DNA from: Oribacterium sp. WCC10
GTDB lineage: Bacteria > Bacillota > Clostridia > Lachnospirales > Lachnospiraceae
DNA length: 64,000 nt
Direction of reading: 5' to 3'
NCBI RefSeq assembly: GCF_900113415.1
Contig: NZ_FOPH01000008.1
Span: 62,001 to 126,000, forward strand
A program made the position numbers and the translations under genes. The notes under the pieces are model-generated. The model was given only the letters and a program-made list of their open reading frames with translations. It did not search any database and was not told the DNA's origin. Shown here piece by piece: positions 41,977 to 50,767 of the stretch. The first letter of the stretch is position 1. Each line of letters opens with the position of its first letter.

Positions 41977-42009
41977 AAAGCTGCCATGACATTTAGTCAA
42001 AGCAGCTTT
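41977..42009 (-). terminator. Terminator overlapping the 3' end of the helicase gene
   Basis: AAAGCTGC / GCAGCTTT with a 17-nt loop and TTTTTC. The upstream arm is made of the last codons of the helicase gene. Confidence 0.6.
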
Positions 42010-44237
42010 AATAGATCATGTGAATACAGGAAATGAAGCTGTAATGAAGATTCCTTTCCTGTATCAAACCGTATCAATATTGTTCTGTTGTCAAGTGATA
42101 TGATGGTTCCGTTTCCCATCTTTTTATGGACGACTCTTACTCCTTCAGCAAGTGAGTCTATAAATGCACGATATTCATCTTCCGAAAAATCTTTTACCGG
42201 TTTCGCTGATGATCTTTCCATATATGCCACAGGGGTTGATGCATTATATCTTAGTGTCGAAGTATATGTCACTGCTCCGCTACGCATAAAGAATCCCGGG
42301 TGATCTATAGCTCCCGCACTATGACCCGAAGTATCCGGCCTTCTCGTGTGACCTCTGTCGAATAGCTCATTCAGAAAAGTTGTATCCTCATTTTTATATT
42401 CAAATATAAAAAGATCCTTCTTTGCTCTGGTTAACCCGACATAGAAAAGTCTTCTTTCTTCCTCAAAGATTTTTAACTCCAAAAGGTCATCTCCACTTGC
42501 GGATTTACGTATAGAACTACTCTTCCATGCGATATCCGGGACCTCCTGAGGGAATATTCCATCTATTGAATCAAGAAGATATACCGTCTCGTATTCAAGT
42601 CCCTTACTGCTGTGTATGGTTGACAGGATAAACGGGCAATCGGGATCATTATCCCTTTCTCTTAATATTTGCCGAAGTTCATTAAGCCTGTCAAGAAGTG
42701 ATAACGGACTTTCCTCTCTATATGACAGGCTTTTTAAAATCATTATCTTACTGTCACTTATCTTACTCCTGTCCAGATAATCATTGTAACCCATCTGTCT
42801 TGTAATACGTCCTATAGCCTGATCAGCCTTATCTGAAAGTAGATTTTTTAGATTGAGTCTGATATCCTGAAGACTGTTTTCGGTTCCTCTCGGAAGCTTG
42901 CAGTATCTAAGTGCCGCATCAATGATCGGAATCTGATGTTTACGGCTTTCCATACAAGCCTGTTGTGCCAATGCTTTCGAAAGATATGTTTTCATCTTAT
43001 AGTAGATCTGCATAAACAGTTCTTCATCAGAAGGATTTTTCGCAAAATGTATGATATGTGAAATATCTGTTATGGTACGATGTGTAAAGAACGTCAGGTC
43101 CATATTTTTCACACGATACGGCACTCCATTTCTTTCCAGCAGGTCGATAAGGGGAAGAATACTTTCATTATCTCTGTAAAGAACAGCAGTTTCACAGGTA
43201 CAATCGGTTGCAACTTTGAGAAGATAGCTGTAGGCTGCATTCCTGCTCTTTAGTTCTATGTTTCTGATCACTCCAGTAGCCGGATTTTTGGTGAACATGG
43301 TTTTTTCGTGTCTCAGAACATTCATACCTATGAAATGCTGAGCCTTATCCACTATATGTCTACCGGATCGAAAGTTTTCTTCCATGAGAAGAACCCGGGC
43401 ACCCTTATGTTCTTTTTCAAAGTCGAGTAATGCTTCAGGATAAGCCGCTCTGAAACCATATATACTCTGATCTTCATCTCCTACCATAAAAAGATTGCCA
43501 CTCCCGGAAGCAAGTAGTTTGATTATCTCATGCTGTATCTTTGAAGTGTCCTGTGCCTCATCAACGGAGATATAGGGATATTTTGTTTGGAAATAATACA
43601 GCGTCTCAGGACTCCTCTGAAGTATCATCAGGGCATAAACCATCTGATCATCATAATCCATGAGTCCACGATTTCTCATTTCTTCCTGATAAAGCCTGTA
43701 TATCTCTGATATCTTTATCTCTTCCGCTTCATCAAGATGCTTTATCTCATCTGGTCCAAGCATCATGTTTTTAATATAGGTTATAAGAGATCTTACTGTT
43801 TTGAGATCACTTTCAGTAGCATATTCCTTTTCGACCTGCTGATAGATATGCCCCAGTAGTTCTGAGTTCATCCTGTCATCTGTCACCAGAGAAAATGCAC
43901 TCTTACCTATCATTCTTCCATAGTAATTGATGATTCGGGCACATATTCCGTTTATGGTTCTGAACTCAAGCCTTTCGGCATATTCGTCACCGAACAGACT
44001 TTTGAATCGCTCCGACATATCTTTTGTTGCCGAAACCGTGTAGGTTAATGTCAAAATCCTTTCAGGTTCAATGTGCTTTTCATATATCATAAAGCCAAGT
44101 CTTGCCACAAGGACTGTTGTCTTTCCTGACCCGGGAACGGCAAGAAGAAGTATGGCACCGTCTATTGAGTCTATTGCTGCTCTTTGCTGCTTTGTTGGTC
44201 TGATATTGTGTTCTAAAAGATGATTGTAAAAATTCAT
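41997..44237 (-). CDS. UvrD/PcrA-type superfamily 1 DNA helicase
   Basis: ATP-dependent 3'-5' DNA helicase of 746 residues. The motor motifs appear in order: PGSGKTTVLV (Walker A, about 30-40), DEAQDTSKIQ (motif II), VGDEDQSIYGFRAAY (motif III), EENFRSG (IV), STIHSSKGLEYETVYL (V) and RLFYVGLTRAKKDLFIF (VI). The C-terminal GVRVVHKKMGNGTII is the small Tudor-like domain that binds RNA polymerase in UvrD and PcrA. It resembles but is not necessarily the main PcrA; RecB-like nuclease domains are absent. The ATG at 44237 is used; TTG three codons earlier is possible, and binding sites are weak. The first gene to its right is divergent. Confidence 0.9.
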   Translation of the reverse strand: MNFYNHLLEHNIRPTKQQRAAIDSIDGAILLLAVPGSGKTTVLVARLGFMIYEKHIEPERILTLTYTVSATKDMSERFKSLFGDEYAERLEFRTINGICARIINYYGRMIGKSAFSLVTDDRMNSELLGHIYQQVEKEYATESDLKTVRSLITYIKNMMLGPDEIKHLDEAEEIKISEIYRLYQEEMRNRGLMDYDDQMVYALMILQRSPETLYYFQTKYPYISVDEAQDTSKIQHEIIKLLASGSGNLFMVGDEDQSIYGFRAAYPEALLDFEKEHKGARVLLMEENFRSGRHIVDKAQHFIGMNVLRHEKTMFTKNPATGVIRNIELKSRNAAYSYLLKVATDCTCETAVLYRDNESILPLIDLLERNGVPYRVKNMDLTFFTHRTITDISHIIHFAKNPSDEELFMQIYYKMKTYLSKALAQQACMESRKHQIPIIDAALRYCKLPRGTENSLQDIRLNLKNLLSDKADQAIGRITRQMGYNDYLDRSKISDSKIMILKSLSYREESPLSLLDRLNELRQILRERDNDPDCPFILSTIHSSKGLEYETVYLLDSIDGIFPQEVPDIAWKSSSIRKSASGDDLLELKIFEEERRLFYVGLTRAKKDLFIFEYKNEDTTFLNELFDRGHTRRPDTSGHSAGAIDHPGFFMRSGAVTYTSTLRYNASTPVAYMERSSAKPVKDFSEDEYRAFIDSLAEGVRVVHKKMGNGTIISLDNRTILIRFDTGKESSLQLHFLYSHDLLKLL

Positions 44238-44339
44238 AGCACTCAATATATCACACAGCGGCTTTACTGCTCAAGAACAACATTTTTCTACTATTAATCT
44301 TATTAATGAAGCATTTAAGACGAAGTTTATCTTATGATG

Positions 44340-44410
44340 AAGCACATTTAACACAGAAATGTGCGTTAGCGCCAATCTGTTAATGCTGATACTTTTGACA
44401 CACATCATCT
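44340..44410 (-). repeat. Family B palindromic repeat, reverse copy
   Basis: Read on the minus strand: TGATGTGTGTCAAAAGTATC, then CAGATTGGCGCTAACGCACA and a hairpin around CACATTTCTGTG. It aligns with 54466-54520 and lies in the divergent region between the helicase and lipoprotein genes. Confidence 0.6.
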
Positions 44411-44438
44411 TATAGATAGCTTTGGAGGAAAACAATAT

Positions 44439-45110
44439 ATGAGAATCAAGTCCTGGCTAATGCTTGTCTTAAGCATGATTTTAATCATTTGTACACTTGC
44501 CGGATGCATTGATAACAGTCCTAAATATGATACAGTTCAGGAACATGTAGACGCAGTAATGAGTGATATCAGGACAAAACCTTACGTTTTGAGAATTGAT
44601 GATACTGCCGGTGCATCATATATATACGCTGAGGATGATTATTGTATCATGTATCAACCAAGCCACAAAAACAAAGTCATTACACAATGTAATAAAATAG
44701 ACGGCATATGGTATGTATATGGTTATATCATGAATGTTAAGGAAGACAAATACAGTTCCTTCACACCAAAGACATTTCTTGATGGAGATATCATTAAGGC
44801 AACATACATAGATCCGTTTTATGATGCAATCATACTTTCTGAGGAGAAGGATAAAGAAAAGGAAACTATGAAGATTTCCGTAGACTTTGGCGGAGCCGTA
44901 GAAACTTTCAGAGTAGATGTGAGCTATAAGAGCTTCATTGAATTTGAGAGAGAATCCGTTCCTACTGATATTTATATGTACTATGACGGCACAAAGGATT
45001 ATGCCAATATCGTAGAAGCCATACTAGGTGAGCTGATTTCAGCAGACAGTAAAGCCGGTGAGAATTTCAGGAAACGTACAGAAAATATACTAAACGGTAA
45101 AAAGAAGTAA
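44439..45110 (+). CDS. Putative lipoprotein of unknown function
   Basis: Exported lipoprotein of 223 residues with lipobox LAGC (C23). The mature part has no repeats or recognisable catalytic motif. It is rich in Tyr, Asp, Ile and Lys and contains segments such as YIYAEDDYCIMYQPS and DIYMYYDGTKDYANIVEAI that suggest a beta-rich fold. GGAGG lies 12 nt before the ATG. It faces the FliD-like gene tail to tail across a shared terminator. I do not assign a role. Confidence 0.7.
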   Translation: MRIKSWLMLVLSMILIICTLAGCIDNSPKYDTVQEHVDAVMSDIRTKPYVLRIDDTAGASYIYAEDDYCIMYQPSHKNKVITQCNKIDGIWYVYGYIMNVKEDKYSSFTPKTFLDGDIIKATYIDPFYDAIILSEEKDKEKETMKISVDFGGAVETFRVDVSYKSFIEFERESVPTDIYMYYDGTKDYANIVEAILGELISADSKAGENFRKRTENILNGKKK

Positions 45111-45191
45111 TCATCATTAGCAATTGTCACAAATCGAACATCGAATCACCTTACGAATAAATAAGGATATAACCTGCAAATGAGGAAAGTA

Positions 45192-45242
45192 CTCCGGTTT
45201 CGGAGACTCTGGGGAAATGCTGAGTATACCGGTATTTCCTTG
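45192..45242 (+). repeat. Family A fragment (3' half)
   Basis: CTCCGGTTTCGGAGACTCTG and GGGAAATGCTGAGTATACC with GGTATTTCC give the core remnant and end module; the first two modules are missing. Confidence 0.6.
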
Positions 45243-45254
45243 GTTATATATATT

Positions 45255-45302
45255 GAATACCCCCATCTATGGATATCATGATATCTTTAGATGGGGGTAT
45301 TC
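45255..45302. terminator. Shared terminator of the lipoprotein and FliD-like genes
   Basis: Perfect 15-bp stem GAATACCCCCATCTA / TAGATGGGGGTATTC with an inner GATATC-type pairing; it lies between two convergent genes. TTTAG follows on the plus strand and TATATA on the minus. Confidence 0.85.
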
Positions 45303-45333
45303 TTTAGAATAAAAATGAAAATTTCAAACGATT

Positions 45334-46374
45334 TTATCCGAGAAGATTAAGCATAGAACCCACAGCATAGTAATTGCTATAGTTATACGGTGTATTCCTT
45401 GAAAAATCGAACATCATGTTCATGTAATTTGTACTGATGTCATTTCCGGAATAAAGACCTCTGCCGTTTTGTCCGAACAGATCCATGGTGGAATATGTAT
45501 TTGTGGTTCCTACAATGGTTCTGACAGACTCATTTAAAGTATTGGCCGCTCTATCGCCAAGAATGGAAGCTATGCCATATTGACCTCCGATAAGTTCTTT
45601 AGTCGTATCGAAGTCGTTCTCCAGAGCGGAACGAAGCCTCTTCTCATCAAGCTTCAGATCTCCGTTCTTGTCATAGGATAATCCTACCATGCTCATGATA
45701 TTGCCGTTGGCAAGTGTTCCGGTCATGCGTGACAGCTGTTTTTCAATACCTGATCCCAGACCCTTTCCGGCAGAAAGAGTTTCCATAGTTTTGTTGTGAG
45801 CTGTAACCATGTCCTTCATGGCTGTAACGATTTCATCCTCATCAATACCGGTGTAGATATTGGTGGTTCCGGTACCACGAAGCGTCAGTGTCGCATCAGC
45901 ATTGATAAGCTGAACTGTATTGGACGCTGAAGTATACTGCGTGGTCTTTCCATTCTCGGTAATGGAATATCTTGCAGGCTGGCTGTCGGTAGCCAGATTC
46001 TGTACGGTCACACTGAAGTCCTTTTGCTTCCTTAATGAATTGACAGATATCTCAGCTACATCCTCGTCGGATGAACCTAATGTATACTGCGTAAAAACAT
46101 TACCGGATTTGAAATAATTCAGCTTGTCCGCTGCCTTCTCAAGATCAGTGAGATCGCTCTGATATGCACCGAGAAAGGCCTTAGTTTTGTCGACACCGGA
46201 GGAGGAAGCTGCTGCCTGTGATGAACCAAGATAAGAAGTGACTTTGGATGCATTTCCTGATGACAGTAACGAATTGATGTTGTATTGATAACGCATCAAC
46301 TGGTACATGTTCGAAATGCTGCTGGTATTATAGAAATTGAATGAACTAACGCCACCTATAGCACTAATTGACAT
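45334..46374 (-). CDS. FliD-like flagellar cap/filament-associated protein
   Basis: A 346-residue protein resembling the C-terminal half of FliD (flagellar hook-associated protein 2), which caps the growing filament. The part from about 195 fits well: MVTAHNKTMETLSAG, SMVGLSYDKNGDLKLDEKRL, ALENDFDTTKELIGGQYGIA and a closing helical stretch. The middle (100-165) has a DFSVTVQNLATDSQ segment like the FliD/flagellin beta domains. It is shorter than typical FliD (450 or more) and has no neighbouring fliS, fliC or chaperone genes, so it may be a diverged paralogue or another exported filament-like protein. AAAGGAGG lies 6 nt before the ATG. There is no signal peptide, as expected for flagellar export. 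Confidence 0.65.
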   Translation of the reverse strand: MSISAIGGVSSFNFYNTSSISNMYQLMRYQYNINSLLSSGNASKVTSYLGSSQAAASSSGVDKTKAFLGAYQSDLTDLEKAADKLNYFKSGNVFTQYTLGSSDEDVAEISVNSLRKQKDFSVTVQNLATDSQPARYSITENGKTTQYTSASNTVQLINADATLTLRGTGTTNIYTGIDEDEIVTAMKDMVTAHNKTMETLSAGKGLGSGIEKQLSRMTGTLANGNIMSMVGLSYDKNGDLKLDEKRLRSALENDFDTTKELIGGQYGIASILGDRAANTLNESVRTIVGTTNTYSTMDLFGQNGRGLYSGNDISTNYMNMMFDFSRNTPYNYSNYYAVGSMLNLLG

Positions 46375-46544
46375 CTTCTGCCTCCTTTCATCAATAGTGT
46401 AAGTATATATCCTTATATACTTGAGATTATCCGAACATAAGTCTACACTTAGACTTTCCTACTATTATGGTAACATATTCCGCAAAATAAAGATACATGA
46501 ATATATTTTTTATTTTGCGGCTGAATATGTAAAAATCAAAAAAA

Positions 46545-46592
46545 ATACCCTTTTCAGTATCCGCCACCAATGAAACGAATATTGAAAGGGTA
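46545..46592 (-). terminator. Terminator of pgi
   Basis: Long imperfect stem with AATACCCTTT / AAAGGGTAT arms around a 20-nt loop, followed on the minus strand by eight T residues. The rest of the gap 46375-46709 is AT-rich with no gene. Confidence 0.8.
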
Positions 46593-46709
46593 TCCTTATA
46601 TTATCCCGTTATGTTGTCATATGAAACAACATTATCATTCATATATTTCACATACTAAAATGGAAATCCTTGCACGAATGCCGGATTAAACACTTTAACA
46701 TACATGATT

Positions 46710-48290
46710 TCAAATGTTAAAAAGTCTGCTGTAGGCTGTAAGTGCGCCCTCTGTCTCGTGTGCAAGTACCTTCTTGGCAAGAGTCTTTCCAAGCTGTACG
46801 CCTTCCTGATCGAAGCTGTTGATATTCCATACAAAGCCCTGGAACATAACCTTATTCTCGAAATGAGCAAGGAGTGCGCCAAGTGTCTTAGGATCAACCT
46901 CATCGCCTATGATGATGCTTGATGGACGTCCGCCCTTGAAATTCTTGTTAAGGTTTTCATCAGTCTTACCGCATGCGAATGCAACGATCTGGGCAACAAC
47001 ATTGGCACAAAGCTTCTGCTGGCTGGTGCTTCCCTGAATATCTACATCATTCTCAAGCTGGCTGTTTCTGAAGCCGATGAACTGAAGAGGAACGATGTCT
47101 GTTCCCTGATGAAGGAGCTGATAGAAACTGTGCTGTCCGTTTGTACCGGGCTCACCGAAGATAACCGGTCCTGTCACATAGTCTATAGGCTCACCGAAAC
47201 GGTTAACGCTCTTTCCGTTTGACTCCATATCAAGCTGCTGAAGATGAGCAGGGAAACGGTTGAGAGCCTGTGAATAAGGAAGGACTGTAGTACTTGGATA
47301 GCCAAGAACATTACGCTCATAAACTCCGATAAGAGCATCAAGCATAGAAGGGTTCTTGAACAGATCCCTGTTGGCTGCAAGCTTGTCTTCTGCTGCTGCA
47401 CCGTCAAGGAATGCTGCAAATACTTCAGGACCGAATGCAAGTGAAAGCACTGCTCCGCCTACGCCGGAAGTGCTTGAATAACGTCCTCCGATATAGTCAT
47501 CCATATAGAATGCTGTAATGAAATCATCACTGTGAGCAAGCGGTGAAGTCTCTGATGTAACAGCGATCATGTGCTTTGCAGGGTTGAGTCCTGCCTTCTT
47601 CAGTGCATCCATAACAAATGACTGGTTTGTAAGAGTCTCAAGTGTTGTTCCGGACTTTGAAACAAGGATAAAAAGAGAATGAGCAACATCAATAGAATTG
47701 AGTACTGCTGATGCATCATCAGGATCAACGTTACTGATGAACTTTGCTTCCATCTTGAATGTATCATGCTTCTTCGCCCAGTTCTCAAGAGCGAGATACA
47801 TGGCACGAGGGCCAAGATCACTTCCGCCGATACCAATCTGAACTACTGTTGTGAACTTCTCGCCTGCTGCATTGGCAATCTCACCTGAATGAACCTTTCC
47901 GGCAAATTCTGCGATTCTCTTCTGCTCGGTAAGATAGAACTCACGCTTGTTCACTCCGTCAGCAATAACATCCTTTCCGAGCTGACCTCTTGTAAGCTGA
48001 TGAAGAACCATACGCTTCTCACCTGTATTAACTACTTCACCTTCGTAAAGAGCTTTAAACTTATCAGCAAGCTGTGCTTCTTCGGCAAGCTCTGCAAGTG
48101 TTGAAAGAATATCGTCATCGATTTCCTTCGCTGCGTAGTTATAAACCATACCCTCAGCCATCGGTACAGAATACTTGCCTACACGTTCCGCGCCGTTCTC
48201 ACCGGACATAGCCTTTACAAGATCAATGTGCTTAGCATCCTTAAGCTTCTGAAAGGACTTTAAAGTATCGAGATTGTTCCAGTTGATCAT
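46710..48290 (-). CDS. pgi: Glucose-6-phosphate isomerase
   Basis: Glycolytic enzyme interconverting glucose-6-phosphate and fructose-6-phosphate, cytoplasmic, 526 residues. Signatures include VVQIGIGGSDLGPRAMYLAL, FILVSKSGTTLETLTNQ, YIGGRYSSTSGVGG (SIS domain signature), the catalytic glutamate region ESNGKSVNR, GTNGQHSFYQLLHQG and a C-terminal catalytic lysine segment. It belongs to the longer group of Pgi proteins. AGGAGG lies 9 nt before the ATG. Single gene with its own terminator; it supplies fructose-6-phosphate to the PPi-dependent phosphofructokinase encoded nearby. Confidence 0.97.
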   Translation of the reverse strand: MINWNNLDTLKSFQKLKDAKHIDLVKAMSGENGAERVGKYSVPMAEGMVYNYAAKEIDDDILSTLAELAEEAQLADKFKALYEGEVVNTGEKRMVLHQLTRGQLGKDVIADGVNKREFYLTEQKRIAEFAGKVHSGEIANAAGEKFTTVVQIGIGGSDLGPRAMYLALENWAKKHDTFKMEAKFISNVDPDDASAVLNSIDVAHSLFILVSKSGTTLETLTNQSFVMDALKKAGLNPAKHMIAVTSETSPLAHSDDFITAFYMDDYIGGRYSSTSGVGGAVLSLAFGPEVFAAFLDGAAAEDKLAANRDLFKNPSMLDALIGVYERNVLGYPSTTVLPYSQALNRFPAHLQQLDMESNGKSVNRFGEPIDYVTGPVIFGEPGTNGQHSFYQLLHQGTDIVPLQFIGFRNSQLENDVDIQGSTSQQKLCANVVAQIVAFACGKTDENLNKNFKGGRPSSIIIGDEVDPKTLGALLAHFENKVMFQGFVWNINSFDQEGVQLGKTLAKKVLAHETEGALTAYSRLFNI

Positions 48291-48453
48291 ACTCTGACTC
48301 CTCCTTTAACCATGCAAACGCATGTATAAAACTAGCTTTTTTGTATTTGCCATAAATGATTGGCTAAATATTGTATCCATCAAAATACAACATTACTATT
48401 ATGACTTTTCTTACTGCAAATCGCAAGAAAGAAATTTATAATTCATCAAAAAA

Positions 48454-48481
48454 GGGACAATCCTCATAAGAGAACTGCCCC
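48454..48481 (-). terminator. Terminator of the ferritin gene
   Basis: Imperfect 11-bp stem with several G:U pairs (GGGCAGTTCTC with GAGGATTGTCCC) around TTAT, then TTTTTTG on the minus strand. Confidence 0.65.
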
Positions 48482-48515
48482 GTATTTTAAAATACATAAA
48501 CCTTACTGCATATAC

Positions 48516-49001
48516 TTACTTTCTGGCTGCAAGCTCCTTATCAAGGAGATACAGATTCTTAGGCTTGTCTCCGAGAAGCTGAACCTTTGAGATCATATCC
48601 TTTGAGTTCTTCTCCTCTTCTTCCTGCTCGGTGATGAACCAGTTCAGGAAAAGCTGTGTACGATAGTCTTTAGCTGATACAGCGGCATCATAAATCTTGT
48701 TGATTTCATCGGTGATATAGTGCTCATGCTTGTCAGCAGTCTTTACGGCATCAAGAACTGTCTTATACTCTGCCGTAACAGCTTCAATGGCAGGGAGAGG
48801 AACATCCTGATCATTGTCTAAAAGATAATCATAAAACTTAAGAGCATGCTCCTGCTCTTCCATAGCCTGAGCCCTGTACCATGAAGCAAATCCGCTTAAA
48901 TCATTCTGCTGGAAATATTTTGATATTCCAAGATACAGATATGCTGAATAAAATTCCTTGTTTACCTGTGCAACTAAAAGTTCTGCAACCTTTGAATTCA
49001 T
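48516..49001 (-). CDS. Ferritin (bacterial non-haem)
   Basis: Iron-storage protein of 161 residues that forms a 24-mer shell and oxidises Fe(II) at a dinuclear site. The ferroxidase ligands fit NKEFYSAYLYLGIS (Glu in helix A), EEQEHALKFYDYLL (Glu and His in helix B) and FLNWFITEQEEEEKN (Glu and Gln in helices C/D). No haem-binding Met typical of bacterioferritin is evident. AAGGAG lies 8 nt before the ATG. It is neighboured by the flavodiiron protein gene, and both belong to the usual oxygen and iron-stress toolkit of anaerobes. It is transcribed alone. Confidence 0.95.
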   Translation of the reverse strand: MNSKVAELLVAQVNKEFYSAYLYLGISKYFQQNDLSGFASWYRAQAMEEQEHALKFYDYLLDNDQDVPLPAIEAVTAEYKTVLDAVKTADKHEHYITDEINKIYDAAVSAKDYRTQLFLNWFITEQEEEEKNSKDMISKVQLLGDKPKNLYLLDKELAARK

Positions 49002-49258
49002 ACACTCTCTCCTTTTTAGGCGTACCGGTCTATTGTTTTATCTCTTATTCCATATCCGATACACCATCCTGATATGGATACGTTTCTTCAAAGCAGAAAT
49101 CATATCCCGGTTGATGTTGTCAAATACTTCTTCTAATCATTACTCGTCATAATTCAAAAAAAGTTAAGCATAATTATCAATACATAAAGAAAGACCATAT
49201 ATTCTGATCATAGTTTAACCGGCCATTGATTATTATGACCATACTTCACGGTAATCCG

Positions 49259-50455
49259 TTATTCCAGACTCTCTGCCAATGCCTTTGCCAGTTCATCTAT
49301 CTTTTCTCTCGATGATTCATCTACGGAAGATGTTATGGTAACCATCGGTTCAAGAATAGTCATATTCTTCATACTGCCTATCAGATCTGTCATCTTTTTC
49401 CCGGACTGTGAAGCCCAGCTTCCGTTCTCCATGAATCCTACAGTTCTGCCCGACAGATTATGATTCTTCATATCTGTAAGAAAAGTATGCATGTTGTCAA
49501 ATATCTCAGCATTGTAGGTAGAACTTGCAAATACAAGGTGAGAATACTCAAACGCTTTTTCAAGCAGTGTAGAAGTATCGGTTTTTGAAACGTCATATAC
49601 TTTTACATCCTTTATGCCGTGCTCTGCCAGATCCATGGCAAGAATATCTGAAGCATTGGCTGTATTCCCGTAAACAGAGCCGTAGAATATAGCTACCGAC
49701 TGCTTTTCGGGAACCCAGCCGGCCCACTTCTTATATAGACCGATGATCTCCGAAATATCATTTCTGAAGAGATGACCGTGGAGAGGAAGGATGCATTTGA
49801 TATCAATGTCACTCAACTTCTTAAGAAGTGCATTGACCTGAATTCCGTATTTTCCAACGATATTGGCATAGTATCTTCTGGTTTCGTCTTTATGGTCATG
49901 TTCCCAGTCAACTTCGTCCGCAAATATATTACCGCTCAAGGCACCAAATGCACCGAAAGCATCCGCCGAGAAAAGAGCGCCGGTCACATCATCATAGGTT
50001 ACAATAACCTCCGGCCAGTGAACCATAGGTGCAGTGTAGAAAGTCAGCGTATGGTGTCCAAGCTCTAAAGTATCCTTTTCTTTTACAGTGACGGCATCAA
50101 CATCTATGTGATAAAACTGCTTTATCATCTGGACCGCCTTTTGAGATCCCACAATCCTAAGTTCAGGGTAACGGTTAAGTAACTCAGGAATAATTGCGCA
50201 GTGATCAGGTTCCATATGCTGAACCACCATGTAATCAAGTGATCTTCCGTCAAGAGCTTTTACCAGATTATCCATAAACTGCCTTGAAACAGCATCATCG
50301 ATACCGTCCATCAGACAGGTCTTGTCATCAAGTATCAGATAATTGTTGTATGCCATGCCCCCGGGTGTCGGATAGGCATTTTCAAAAAGAGCAAGTCTTC
50401 TGTCTGAAGCTCCCAGCCACCATGTATCAGTCTGTACCTTACGTATATTGTACAT
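49259..50455 (-). CDS. fprA: Flavodiiron protein (FprA, A-type flavoprotein)
   Basis: Cytoplasmic enzyme that reduces oxygen or nitric oxide to harmless products, protecting anaerobes; 398 residues. The N-terminal metallo-beta-lactamase-like domain (1-250) binds a diiron centre through H80, E82, D84 and H85 (QHMEPDHC), a His in the MVHWPE region, an Asp in SADAFGAFG and a His in LPLHGHLF. The C-terminal flavodoxin domain (255-398) carries the FMN loop FYGSVYGNTANASDILA and SSTYNAEIFDNM. GAGGT lies 6 nt before the ATG. Electrons probably arrive from rubredoxin or NADH oxidoreductase encoded elsewhere. Confidence 0.96.
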   Translation of the reverse strand: MYNIRKVQTDTWWLGASDRRLALFENAYPTPGGMAYNNYLILDDKTCLMDGIDDAVSRQFMDNLVKALDGRSLDYMVVQHMEPDHCAIIPELLNRYPELRIVGSQKAVQMIKQFYHIDVDAVTVKEKDTLELGHHTLTFYTAPMVHWPEVIVTYDDVTGALFSADAFGAFGALSGNIFADEVDWEHDHKDETRRYYANIVGKYGIQVNALLKKLSDIDIKCILPLHGHLFRNDISEIIGLYKKWAGWVPEKQSVAIFYGSVYGNTANASDILAMDLAEHGIKDVKVYDVSKTDTSTLLEKAFEYSHLVFASSTYNAEIFDNMHTFLTDMKNHNLSGRTVGFMENGSWASQSGKKMTDLIGSMKNMTILEPMVTITSSVDESSREKIDELAKALAESLE

Positions 50456-50608
50456 GTCGTCACCTCTTTCATTTTACGTTGTGCCACATGAGTCATTGAC
50501 TCAAATGATGATAAATACATATAAGTTTATGATAATTATAAACCAATTATCCAAAACGGAATATCCATTTTTTGTAAAATACCGACAATAATAAAGATTC
50601 ATCACTAT

Positions 50609-50660
50609 AGGGAAACGCTGATTAGAGATTTTCCTTAGAACTATAGATTTACTCTGATCT
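50609..50660 (+). repeat. Family A fragment (5' module) with a degraded remainder
   Basis: AGGGAAACGCTGATTAGAG followed by TTTCCTTAGAA matches the first module of the family. The following CTCTGATCTTTATATATGAG may be end-module debris, and GAGTGTCAAAGAATC resembles family B. Confidence 0.55.
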
Positions 50661-50687
50661 TTATATATGAGGACTTGAGTGTCAAAG

Positions 50688-50752
50688 AATCCTCCCGAAA
50701 ATGACATAGAAAAGGCTTATCAAAGCTTTTCCCCATGTCTTTTCGGGAGGAT
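50688..50752 (-). terminator. Long terminator hairpin of the alpha-galactosidase gene
   Basis: Arms of more than 25 nt with internal mismatches: GATCCTCCCGAAAAGACAT at one end pairs with ATGTCATTTTCGGGAGGATT, and an inner GAAAAGC / GCCTTTTC continues the stem. TTCTTT follows on the minus strand. Confidence 0.8.
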
Positions 50753-50767
50753 CAATTCCTTTACCTG

